Shown: piece after piece, positions 7,572 to 14,980 of the stretch | How the letters are laid out: every line of letters starts with the position of its first letter | Position numbering within the stretch: the stretch's first letter is position 1 | Position numbers and translations under genes: made by a program | IMG/VR virus record: IMGVR_UViG_3300010885_019190 | Location: 1 to 21,099 of that record | From: a virus | Reading direction: 5' to 3' (one strand) | Length of the DNA stretch: 21,099 bases | The notes under the pieces: generated by a model | Databases searched by the model: none | What the model saw: the letters and a program-made list of their open reading frames with translations, nothing else | Told to the model about the DNA's origin: nothing

Positions 7572-7999
7572 TGACAGATAATGCAAACAACGATCCTATA
7601 GGCCAAGCTTTAGGTGTTACGCCAATGAGTTCAACTAGCACAATCAGTAACATGATTGTTGATGCTCATGATGATTCTGCGAAAACAGACTTTGAAACAG
7701 CCAGAGCTAATATCTATGAAGTTATACAGAATGGTCAAGAGGCTATGTTTAAGCTTGGTCAAATAGCAGACAGTTCTCAACACCCAAGAGCTTTTGAAGT
7801 ATTGGCAAAGTTAATGGATACAATGTTAGCAGCTAATAAAGATTTAATGGAATTACAAAATACCATTAGAAAAATTACAGCTGCAAGCGCCCCAACAAAC
7901 GAAACAGCAAAAACTATTCATAACAATTTATTTGTAGGTTCTACAGCAGAACTTCAAAAAGTAATCGAGAACATGAAAAATGGTGGATCTGCAGTTTAA
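7571..7999 (+). CDS. gp16: Terminase small subunit gp16
   Basis: The small terminase subunit recognises or stimulates cutting of the concatemeric phage DNA and regulates the gp17 ATPase. The 142-aa protein has the family layout: a short disordered N-terminus, a helical core with alternating heptad character (ETARANIYEVIQNGQEAMFK and PRAFEVLAKLMDTMLAANK), and a short C-terminal tail with TAELQKVIENMKNGG. In T4 the central coiled coil makes oligomeric rings. It starts in a TAATG overlap with gp15 and its last 20 nt overlap the gp17 start. It is somewhat shorter than T4 gp16 (164 aa). Confidence 0.9.
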   Translation: MTDNANNDPIGQALGVTPMSSTSTISNMIVDAHDDSAKTDFETARANIYEVIQNGQEAMFKLGQIADSSQHPRAFEVLAKLMDTMLAANKDLMELQNTIRKITAASAPTNETAKTIHNNLFVGSTAELQKVIENMKNGGSAV

Positions 8000-9632
8000 T
8001 AATGTACGCACTGGGTATAATGGTAACGTTAATCTCAAGCGTGAAAATCAGGCTATCGAATGGACGCCTGAACTAGTACAAGAATATATAAGATGTTCTC
8101 AGGACGTTATATATTTCACTGAAACATATATGAAAATTATTAACGTTGATAAGGGGCTTATGAATTTTAAGCTTTACCCCTATCAAAAAGAAATGTTGTT
8201 ATCGTTCGCCAATAATCGATTCAATATTGTAACGACTGCTCGTCAGGCTGGTAAATCGACTACTACCTGCGCTTTTATTCTTTGGTATATCATATTCCAT
8301 AAAGACAAAACAGTTGCCCTCCTCGCCAACAAAGGCGATACGGCACGAGAAATTCTTGGACGTATTCAGCTTGCTTACCAGCACCTGCCTATATGGCTAC
8401 AACAGGGTATCAAGGAATGGAACAAGGGTTCTTTTGAATTAGAAAACAACTCTCGTGTTATCGCTTCTGCAACATCCACAGATTCAATCCGTGGTTATTC
8501 TATTAATATGTTGTTTATCGACGAAGCGGCGTTCATTGAAAACTGGGATGAGTTTTTCACCTCTGTTTATCCTACGATTTCTTCAGGTAGCGAATCTAAA
8601 ATTGTTCTGGTTTCTACACCTTGTGGCTTAAATCACTTTTATAGCATCTGGGTCAATGCTATACAGAAACGTAACCAATATCAACACATACAAGTTATGT
8701 GGCAAGATGTTCCTGGACGAGACGAAAAATGGAGAGACGATACTTTAGCTGCTATGAACTTCGACTTAGAAAAGTTCGATCAGGAATATAATTGTGAATT
8801 CCTTGGTAGCTCTGGTACTCTTATTGCTGGTTGGAAACTTAAAGAGTTAGTCCATCAAACGCCATTAGTTGAACGCGAAGGGTTAATTCAATATATCCAA
8901 CCAATCGACCAACATGTCTATATAATGTTATGCGACGTTTCTCGTGGTAAAGGTCTAGATTATTCTGCATTCCAACTTATAGATGTAACAACTATGCCAT
9001 ATCAACAGGCATGCGTATATCGTAACAATGCTATATCACCTATAGATTATGCAGACTTCATTCACCGATCAGCTAAGGCATATAATAATGCATCTGTTCT
9101 AGTTGAAATTAACGATATCGGTGAGCAGGTTTCTCACTCATTACATTATGATTTTGGTTACGAACATGTATTGTTTACTGAGAATGCTGGTCGTTCGGGT
9201 AAACGTATCACCGGTGGATTTGGTGGAGGCTCGGTAGACAAGGGTATCAGAACAACCAAGATCGTTAAGTCGGTTGGATGTTCTATCCTTAAGCTTCTTA
9301 TCGAACAGAACCAATTTATAGTCAACGATTTCCATACAATCAATGAACTCTCAACTTTCTCTAAGAAGGGAACTTCTTATGAAGCCGAGTCTGGCAAACA
9401 TGATGACTTGGTTATGTGTCTTGTTCTTTTCGCTTGGCTCTCGGAGCAGCAATATTTCAAAGATTATACCAATATAAATACGCTTATGTCCCTTCGTGAA
9501 AAAACAGAAGAGGATATGGAACAGGACATGTCACCATTCGGTTTCATGTTCGACGGTCGAGATGAATACGATGAAACAATTGAAAGGATCGTTCCAGATA
9601 GTTGGATGTGGAACACACAAGAAAATTTCTAA
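7980..9632 (+). CDS. gp17: Terminase large subunit gp17 (packaging ATPase/nuclease)
   Basis: Motor that pumps DNA into the prohead and cuts the concatemer at headful. The ATPase domain shows Walker A in TTARQAGKSTT (residues 85-95, Lys92), Walker B in MLFIDEAAF (177-185, Asp181 and catalytic Glu182) and the coupling motif VSTP (211-214). The RNase-H-like nuclease domain shows its acidic triad in LCDVSRG (Asp319), VLVEIND (Glu376) and KHDDLVM (Asp475/Asp476). All key residues are present, so the enzyme should be active. It is 550 aa against 610 in T4. The first ATG (7980) overlaps gp16 by 20 nt; there is no strong Shine-Dalgarno, so translation is probably coupled to gp16. Confidence 0.97.
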   Translation: MVDLQFNNVRTGYNGNVNLKRENQAIEWTPELVQEYIRCSQDVIYFTETYMKIINVDKGLMNFKLYPYQKEMLLSFANNRFNIVTTARQAGKSTTTCAFILWYIIFHKDKTVALLANKGDTAREILGRIQLAYQHLPIWLQQGIKEWNKGSFELENNSRVIASATSTDSIRGYSINMLFIDEAAFIENWDEFFTSVYPTISSGSESKIVLVSTPCGLNHFYSIWVNAIQKRNQYQHIQVMWQDVPGRDEKWRDDTLAAMNFDLEKFDQEYNCEFLGSSGTLIAGWKLKELVHQTPLVEREGLIQYIQPIDQHVYIMLCDVSRGKGLDYSAFQLIDVTTMPYQQACVYRNNAISPIDYADFIHRSAKAYNNASVLVEINDIGEQVSHSLHYDFGYEHVLFTENAGRSGKRITGGFGGGSVDKGIRTTKIVKSVGCSILKLLIEQNQFIVNDFHTINELSTFSKKGTSYEAESGKHDDLVMCLVLFAWLSEQQYFKDYTNINTLMSLREKTEEDMEQDMSPFGFMFDGRDEYDETIERIVPDSWMWNTQENF

Positions 9633-9653
9633 ATCCCCTTAAAATTGAATTAT

Positions 9654-9661
9654 TATAAATA
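9654..9661 (+). promoter_or_regulatory. T4-type late promoter for gp18 (TATAAATA)
   Basis: Exact TATAAATA in the 73-nt gap between gp17 and gp18, 44 nt before the gp18 ATG. It gives the tail sheath gene its own late transcript. An upstream CCCCTT (9635-9640) complementary to the gp18 Shine-Dalgarno AAGGGG would be left out of transcripts that start here. Confidence 0.8.
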
Positions 9662-9705
9662 ATGGTAAATATAACTATCATACAACCTAATAAAGGGGTA
9701 AAACT

Positions 9706-12300
9706 ATGGCTTTTCAATTATCTCCAGGCGTAAACGTTACTGAAATCGATCTTACTACAGTTGTGCCCGCAGTTTCCAGTTCTGTTGGTGCATTTGGTGG
9801 TGTATTCCGTTGGGGTCCGATCGGACAGAGATTGTTAGTAGATAACGAAGCTTCTCTTGTTTCTAGATATGGCATGCCAACATCGTTCAATGCAGAAACA
9901 TTTTTCACTGCTGCCAATTTCCTTTCTTATACAAATAGCCTTTATATTTCTCGTGCTGCAAATACTACAGGCACTACGCCATCAAATATTAATTTTGTTG
10001 TAACAGCAAATACTATCATATCTAACAATATCCTTATCGGTAATACTACTAATTTGTCTGTTGGTATGTATGTTACACAGACAGGTAATTCTAGTGTAAT
10101 CCCTTCTGGTACTCAGTATAGTATTGCAGCTGTAAACTCAACTGCAGTTATCCTTTCTTCAAATATATTCACTACTAATACTGGTAGTTCTGCTAACACA
10201 AATCTTTATTTTGGTCGTTCAGAAACAACATATACTGCAGTTGGCACAGGCGCAAATACTAATGCTTCAGCTCCATACTTTGTTGCTAATCTTGCTGATC
10301 AAATTGTCAAGAATGAAAACGCTTATCTCTTAAAAGAAGGTACGTTCGACACAGATATTGCATATCTAGCAAAGTATCCTGGAGCAATGGGTAATTCTCT
10401 TAGAGTTTCTGTTTGCGATAACGCGAATTCGTTTTCTTCTAATATCCCTCTATCTAATTCAACAGTTAATACAGCAATTGAATTTAGAATTGGATCAGAC
10501 AGCGCAACTGTTAAATTCCTAGGCACATCAAATGGATCTGCTAATACTGTATCTTCTAATTTTTCTATTGGCGATCAGATCCTTGCTGGAAACAGTACAT
10601 TAAGCCTGCAGTATCTTCAAATTACAAAACTTGAAGTTGGCTCAAATGCATCTTATGTAAATACAGCAACCAATTCATTCAATGGTAATGGTAGTTTTGT
10701 TAATGCTTATACTGGATTTATTACTGCTCCAAATACAAATCCATATAGCAACGGTGATATAGTCAACTATGTTAATGCTGCTTCTCAAACTGTTCTTTCT
10801 GGTTTAGCTGGTGGTACAAACTATTATATCGTTGAGTCAAATACAAGCGGCTTTAAGCTTGCAACAAATGCTTATGGAACTGCAATTTCTACAATCGTTC
10901 CGGCGGTTGGTTCTGACTTTACTCTTACATCAAACACTAACGTATTGAAGATTACTTTTGATGACCCATACAGACTTCGCGACAATTATGTAACAAGCAC
11001 AATTAACCGTAACTGGGAATTCTTTAATCTAGTTGGATCTGCTCCTGGTCAGTCAAATTATCAATTCGTTAATGGTAACACTTCTGTCAATGACGAACTT
11101 CATGTTGTAGTTGTTGATAATGGTGGATTGTTCTCTGGTGTAACTGGCACTGTTCTTGAAACTTATAAGGGTCTATCAAGAGCAACAAGTTCAGTTAATG
11201 GCGATGGCACTGATAATTATTATAAGAGTGTTATTAATAAGAACTCACAGTATGTTTGGTGGGCAAATGATCGTACAACAGCTGTTTCAAACACTGCAAC
11301 AAACCTAATAAATTCATCTTCACTATCACCTTTTAATATCCAGTTTTCTCTAGGTAATGATGGTAGAGACGAAGCAACTATAACAATGAGCTGCCTTGGT
11401 GAAGCTTATGACTTGTTCCAGTCACCTGAAGACGTAGATATTTCTCTTGTTCTACAGGGTCGTCCAATCGGCGGAACAGCATTAGTTGGCGGTCAAACTG
11501 TTTCAAACTTCCAGCTAGCAAATTATATAATCGATAACATTTGCGAAACTCGTAGAGACTGTATTGCATTAATTTCACCAGATAAAGCTATGATGCTTAA
11601 CAATGTTGGTAACGAAGCATCAAGTCTTAAGAATTGGAGAGGTGCTGTACGTAGTACTTCTTATGCTGTTCTTGATTCTGGTTATAAATACCAGTACGAT
11701 CGCTACAATGATGTAAACCGTTGGATTCCATTGAACGGCGACATCGGTGGTCTATGCGCTCGTACAGATCAAACTAACGATGCATGGTGGTCACCAGCTG
11801 GTTTCAATCGCGGAAACATTAAGAATTCAATTAAGCTTGCTTATAATCCTAAGAAAACAGAACGTGATACCCTTTATACTAATGGTATCAACCCAGTTAT
11901 ATCACCTCCTGGTCAGGGAACTGTTCTTTATGGTGATAGAACTCTTCAGGCAAAGCCATCTGCATTCGATCGTATTAATGTTCGTAGATTGTTTATCGTT
12001 CTTGAAAAGGCAATTTCAACCGCTGCTAAGTATTCACTATTTGAATTCAATGATGCATTTACTCGTGCACAGTTTAAAAATCTTGTAACACCTTATCTTC
12101 GCACTATTAAGGGTCGTCGTGGTATTACTGATTTCCTTGTTGTTTGTGATGATTCAAATAACACACAATCAGTAATTGATACTGCTCAGTTTGTTGGTGA
12201 TATCTATATTAAGCCAGCTCGTTCAATCAACTTTATCCAGCTGAACTTCGTTGCTGTTCCAAGTGGTGTTCAGTTCTCTGAAGTTGTTGGCAAGTTTTAA
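9706..12300 (+). CDS. gp18: Tail sheath protein gp18, enlarged
   Basis: Subunit of the contractile sheath that drives the tube through the host envelope. The start follows AAAGGGG. N-terminal family landmarks are LSPGVNVTEIDLTTVVPAV, FGGVFRWGPIG and the following SRYGMP segment. The C-terminal half holds the conserved sheath domain: LGNDGRDEATITM, ANYIIDNICETRRDCIALIS, WWSPAGFNRGNI, NGINPVISPPGQG, RRLFIVLEKAIS and a final domain ending SEVVGKF, including the strand-exchange C-terminus. At 864 aa it is about 200 residues longer than T4 gp18 (659). The excess lies in Ser/Thr/Asn-rich segments, mainly about residues 94-170 and 336-412. The second has a phage-typical PYSNGDIVNYV...SGLAGGTNYYIVE...GFKLAT pattern. 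These probably decorate the sheath surface. Confidence 0.95.
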   Translation: MAFQLSPGVNVTEIDLTTVVPAVSSSVGAFGGVFRWGPIGQRLLVDNEASLVSRYGMPTSFNAETFFTAANFLSYTNSLYISRAANTTGTTPSNINFVVTANTIISNNILIGNTTNLSVGMYVTQTGNSSVIPSGTQYSIAAVNSTAVILSSNIFTTNTGSSANTNLYFGRSETTYTAVGTGANTNASAPYFVANLADQIVKNENAYLLKEGTFDTDIAYLAKYPGAMGNSLRVSVCDNANSFSSNIPLSNSTVNTAIEFRIGSDSATVKFLGTSNGSANTVSSNFSIGDQILAGNSTLSLQYLQITKLEVGSNASYVNTATNSFNGNGSFVNAYTGFITAPNTNPYSNGDIVNYVNAASQTVLSGLAGGTNYYIVESNTSGFKLATNAYGTAISTIVPAVGSDFTLTSNTNVLKITFDDPYRLRDNYVTSTINRNWEFFNLVGSAPGQSNYQFVNGNTSVNDELHVVVVDNGGLFSGVTGTVLETYKGLSRATSSVNGDGTDNYYKSVINKNSQYVWWANDRTTAVSNTATNLINSSSLSPFNIQFSLGNDGRDEATITMSCLGEAYDLFQSPEDVDISLVLQGRPIGGTALVGGQTVSNFQLANYIIDNICETRRDCIALISPDKAMMLNNVGNEASSLKNWRGAVRSTSYAVLDSGYKYQYDRYNDVNRWIPLNGDIGGLCARTDQTNDAWWSPAGFNRGNIKNSIKLAYNPKKTERDTLYTNGINPVISPPGQGTVLYGDRTLQAKPSAFDRINVRRLFIVLEKAISTAAKYSLFEFNDAFTRAQFKNLVTPYLRTIKGRRGITDFLVVCDDSNNTQSVIDTAQFVGDIYIKPARSINFIQLNFVAVPSGVQFSEVVGKF

Positions 12301-12306
12301 TAAATA
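12299..12306 (+). promoter_or_regulatory. Late promoter for gp19 (AATAAATA)
   Basis: AATAAATA, one mismatch from the T4 late box, begins inside the TAA stop of gp18 and lies 27 nt before the gp19 ATG. The string TAATAAATA also occurs at the ends of gp19 and of the adhesin gene, which supports a functional site over chance. Confidence 0.6.
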
Positions 12307-12333
12307 GATTAAAGCTCAAAAGGAGTATCTTAG

Positions 12334-12948
12334 ATGCCATTTAATATCAATAGCTTCAAACAAAATGGTCTGGTGTACGGTGGTGCCAGACCATCCCTAT
12401 TCAACGTAGTTCTATCAGTGCCAGGAGCTCTTGGCATTGATAGCGTTTCTGTAGACAAGTTCCGTTTTGTTTGCCGTACTGCTGCTCTTCCAGAATCAAC
12501 AATTTCTCCAATCGAAATTCCTTATTTTGGTCGTAAGATTAAAGTTGCTGGAGAAAGAACTTTCGGCGACTGGTCAGTAACAGTAATGAACGACGAAGAT
12601 TTCGCTGTTCGTGCATTGTTCGAAACTTGGTCAAATGCTCTTAATCGTCATGTATCAAATGTTCGTGATGCTGGCATTGGCGCTGAACAGTATAAGACAG
12701 ACTTAGAAGTAATTCAATATTCTAAAGATGGTTCAGAAATTCGTTCATATCAGTTTGTTGGGGCTTTCCCAACATCTATTGGCGAAATTCAACTTGGCTG
12801 GGATTCAGCTAGTCAAATCGAAGAATTTTCTGTAACATTCTCTTATGATTATTGGGTTCCAGTTATTGAGACTTCTGATAAGAAGGCTGGTGGCGTAAAC
12901 GTGTATGGACCACAAACTGAGCTAGATGGTACTGCTGGCGCTATCTAA
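12334..12948 (+). CDS. gp19: Tail tube protein gp19
   Basis: Building block of the inner tail tube, assembled as stacked hexameric rings inside the gp18 sheath. The 204-aa protein matches the gp19 family in length (T4: 163 aa) and order: N-terminal MPFNINSFKQNG, then RPSLFNVVLSVPG, a CRTAALPESTISPIEIPYFG segment, RTFGDWSVTVMNDEDF, LEVIQYSKDGSEI, FVGAFPTSIGEIQLGW and a closing EEFSVTFSYDYWVP strand. AAAGGAG sits 10 nt before the ATG. It has its own late box upstream and lies directly after gp18, as in T4. Confidence 0.95.
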   Translation: MPFNINSFKQNGLVYGGARPSLFNVVLSVPGALGIDSVSVDKFRFVCRTAALPESTISPIEIPYFGRKIKVAGERTFGDWSVTVMNDEDFAVRALFETWSNALNRHVSNVRDAGIGAEQYKTDLEVIQYSKDGSEIRSYQFVGAFPTSIGEIQLGWDSASQIEEFSVTFSYDYWVPVIETSDKKAGGVNVYGPQTELDGTAGAI

Positions 12949-12954
12949 TAAATA
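12947..12954 (+). promoter_or_regulatory. Late promoter for the portal operon (AATAAATA)
   Basis: AATAAATA starts inside the TAA stop of gp19 (12946-12948), 51 nt before the portal ATG. A transcript starting just downstream would begin roughly 10 nt before the leader hairpin. The unit served appears to include gp20, the gp67-like gene, the CxxC/CxC gene, the 92-aa gene and gp21. Confidence 0.6.
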
Positions 12955-12969
12955 TTTTTTATGATTATA

Positions 12970-12999
12970 GGAGGGGAACAAATCCCCTCCAATTTGGAG
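12970..12999 (+). promoter_or_regulatory. Portal mRNA leader: two mutually exclusive hairpins at the ribosome binding site
   Basis: GGAGGGGA (12970-12977) pairs perfectly with TCCCCTCC (12983-12990) around the 5-nt loop ACAAA. The CTCC of the 3' arm (12987-12990) can instead pair with the gp20 Shine-Dalgarno GGAG (12996-12999) around AATTT, extendable to CTCCAA/TTGGAG with a 1-nt loop. The first hairpin leaves the ribosome binding site free; the second hides it. No T-run follows, so this is not a rho-independent terminator. Confidence 0.5.
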
Positions 13000-13005
13000 A
13001 ATTAA

Positions 13006-14775
13006 ATGGCAGAATTATTTGGTTTTGAGTTTAAAAGAAAAGATCAGAAAGCTATTGATGAGATTCAATCGTTTGCTCCAAAGGAGACAGATGATGGTGC
13101 AGTCGTTGTTGCAGCTGGTGGTGCGTTTGGTACATATGTTGATCTTGACGGAACTGTTAGAACAGAAGCAGAATTAGTAACTAAGTATCGCGAGATGTCG
13201 CTTCATCCCGAATGTGATTCAGCGGTTGATGAAATTATTAACGAATCTATTTCTATTGATGAAGAAGTAATTGTACAGATTAATTTAGAAAACGTTAAAA
13301 CAATGTCACCACAAATTAAAAAAGTGGTAACCGATGAATTCCAAAATTGTTTAGCTTTACTACAATTTAATACTCATGCCTACGATATATACCGTCGTTG
13401 GTATGTTGATGGGCGTTTATATTATCATGTGCTTGTTGATGACAAAAACCCCAAAGAAGGTATCAAAGAACTACGTTACGTTGATCCACGTAAGATCCGT
13501 AAGGTAAGAGAAGTTTCGAAAAAGAAAGTTCCTAATGGTAACTCTGGTGATGCAGTTATCTCTAGGGTTGCTAACGAATACTTTATCTTTAATGATAAAG
13601 GGTTTAATTATGGCAATAGAACATCCGGACCAACTACTTCTGGTTTGAAAATTGCCAAGGATTCAGTAGTTCATGTTGTATCTGGTTTGACTGATAATCA
13701 AGGTACAATGGTTCTTTCTTATTTGCATAAAGCCATTAAGGCTCTTAATCAATTGCGTACACTAGAAGATGCTTTGGTTATCTATCGTTTAGCTCGCGCC
13801 CCCGAACGTCGTATTTGGTACATTGACGTTGGTAATCTTCCTAAGATGAAGGCAGAGCAGTATGTTCGCGATATCATGGTCAAACATAAGAATCGTTTGA
13901 TCTATGATGCGGCAACTGGAGAAATTAGAGACGACCGTAAGTTCATGACCATGTTGGAAGACTATTGGCTTCCTCGTCGTGAAGGTGGTAGAGGTACGGA
14001 GGTTACTACCCTACCAGGCGGTCAGACACTAGGTCAAATGGACGACGTTCTATATTTCCAAAAGAAATTTCTCCAGTGCTTAAATGTTCCTGTAAGTCGT
14101 CTTAACTCAGACGCACTATTTTCTATTGGTCGCGCGACTGAAATTACTCGCGATGAGTTGAAGTTCGCTCGTTTCATTATTCGTCTTCGTTCTAGATTTT
14201 CTCAGCTGTTCATTAAGATGCTTGAAAAACAATTAGTTCTTAAGGGAATTATGACACCTGATGATTGGAATGTGTTTGTATCCGACATTAAGTTTGACTA
14301 TGCCAAAGATAATTATTTCACTGAGCTTAAAGATGCTGAGATTGCTCAGGGTCGTATTCAGTTGGCTGGTGCATTCCAGGATTTTGCTGGTAAGTATTAT
14401 TCACACGATTGGATTCGTAGAAACGTTCTTCAGCAGACTGACGTTGATATTGAAGAGCAGGAAGCACAGATTGCTGCCGAGAATCAATCACAGGATCCAC
14501 GTTGGATGAATCCAATGATTGAGCAGAATGCTATGCAAATGCAACAGCAAGCAGCGGCTCAGGATCAAGGTCAACAGGCTTCGCCTGAAGAAACTAACAA
14601 ACAAGAAGAAATAAGACAGGCTATGGTTTTCATTAAACAAATGAAACAGAAGGGTAGTCCTGCTAATCGTTCTATTCAGGACCAGTCTAAGTATAAAGCA
14701 GCAGTTCAATTAGTTGCTAAAAACCCAGATATAGTTAATTCATTGGGCAGTGGTAATGCTCAACAAACACAATGA
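13006..14775 (+). CDS. gp20: Portal vertex protein gp20
   Basis: Dodecameric portal at one vertex of the head: nucleates prohead assembly, docks the gp17 motor and later the neck. The 589-aa protein has the family layout: N-terminal FGFEFKRKDQKAID, then YREMSLHPECDSAVDEIINE, a wing/stem region with YVDPRKIRKVREV and RLARAPERRIWYIDVGNLP, the following VKHKNRLIYDAATGE, LPGGQTLGQMDDVLYFQKK, and the crown-proximal PVSRLNSDALF...GRATEITRDELKF. A Gln-rich C-terminal extension (about residues 505-589) makes it longer than T4 gp20 (524 aa). GGAG lies 6 nt before the ATG. The first gene of the prohead operon. Confidence 0.96.
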   Translation: MAELFGFEFKRKDQKAIDEIQSFAPKETDDGAVVVAAGGAFGTYVDLDGTVRTEAELVTKYREMSLHPECDSAVDEIINESISIDEEVIVQINLENVKTMSPQIKKVVTDEFQNCLALLQFNTHAYDIYRRWYVDGRLYYHVLVDDKNPKEGIKELRYVDPRKIRKVREVSKKKVPNGNSGDAVISRVANEYFIFNDKGFNYGNRTSGPTTSGLKIAKDSVVHVVSGLTDNQGTMVLSYLHKAIKALNQLRTLEDALVIYRLARAPERRIWYIDVGNLPKMKAEQYVRDIMVKHKNRLIYDAATGEIRDDRKFMTMLEDYWLPRREGGRGTEVTTLPGGQTLGQMDDVLYFQKKFLQCLNVPVSRLNSDALFSIGRATEITRDELKFARFIIRLRSRFSQLFIKMLEKQLVLKGIMTPDDWNVFVSDIKFDYAKDNYFTELKDAEIAQGRIQLAGAFQDFAGKYYSHDWIRRNVLQQTDVDIEEQEAQIAAENQSQDPRWMNPMIEQNAMQMQQQAAAQDQGQQASPEETNKQEEIRQAMVFIKQMKQKGSPANRSIQDQSKYKAAVQLVAKNPDIVNSLGSGNAQQTQ

Positions 14776-14784
14776 GGTTAATAT

Positions 14785-14976
14785 ATGAGTGAATATAAAT
14801 ATGATATTACAGATTTAATTTCAACTGCTTATGAACAGAAACCATTAGATTTCGAAACAGCATTTAACGATTTGATCGTTGATAGAATTGCAACAGCAGT
14901 AAATGATAAGAAAATAGCTGTCGCTCAACAAATGTATGGTTATACACCAGATAACGAAGAAGAATCAGAGGATTAA
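14785..14976 (+). CDS. gp67: gp67-like prohead core protein (63 aa)
   Basis: Small acidic protein placed exactly where T4 has gene 67, between the portal and the prohead protease genes. T4 gp67 is an 80-aa scaffold core component that gp21 cuts into small internal peptides. Here MSEYKYDITDLISTAYEQ is followed by a helix LIVDRIATAVNDKKIAVAQQ and a charged tail (DNEEESED). The helix resembles the LI.DRI..A...KKIE.A pattern of gp67. The call rests on position and this short pattern, so it is less certain than for the neighbours. GAGG lies 7 nt before the ATG. Confidence 0.75.
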   Translation: MSEYKYDITDLISTAYEQKPLDFETAFNDLIVDRIATAVNDKKIAVAQQMYGYTPDNEEESED

Positions 14977-14980
14977 ACAA

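Noticed and set aside
9473-9480. TATAAATA inside gp17
   Set aside because: It lies in coding sequence (Asn-Ile-Asn-Thr) more than 200 nt before gp18, and a better-placed box exists at 9654. AT-rich coding regions give such matches by chance.
11683-11690. TATAAATA inside gp18
   Set aside because: It encodes Gly-Tyr-Lys-Tyr in a conserved sheath region with no gene start nearby.
12970-12990. Rho-independent terminator after gp19
   Set aside because: The hairpin is strong but no T-run follows on either strand, and it lies after the late box in the gp20 leader.
14794-14801. TATAAATA just inside the gp67-like gene
   Set aside because: It encodes Glu-Tyr-Lys-Tyr; it could serve the gene at 14981, but the distance (180 nt) and coding constraint make this doubtful.
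14936-14980. Earlier ATG for the CxxC/CxC protein
   Set aside because: It lies inside the gp67-like gene in another frame; ATG 14981 has a GAGG site and normal spacing.
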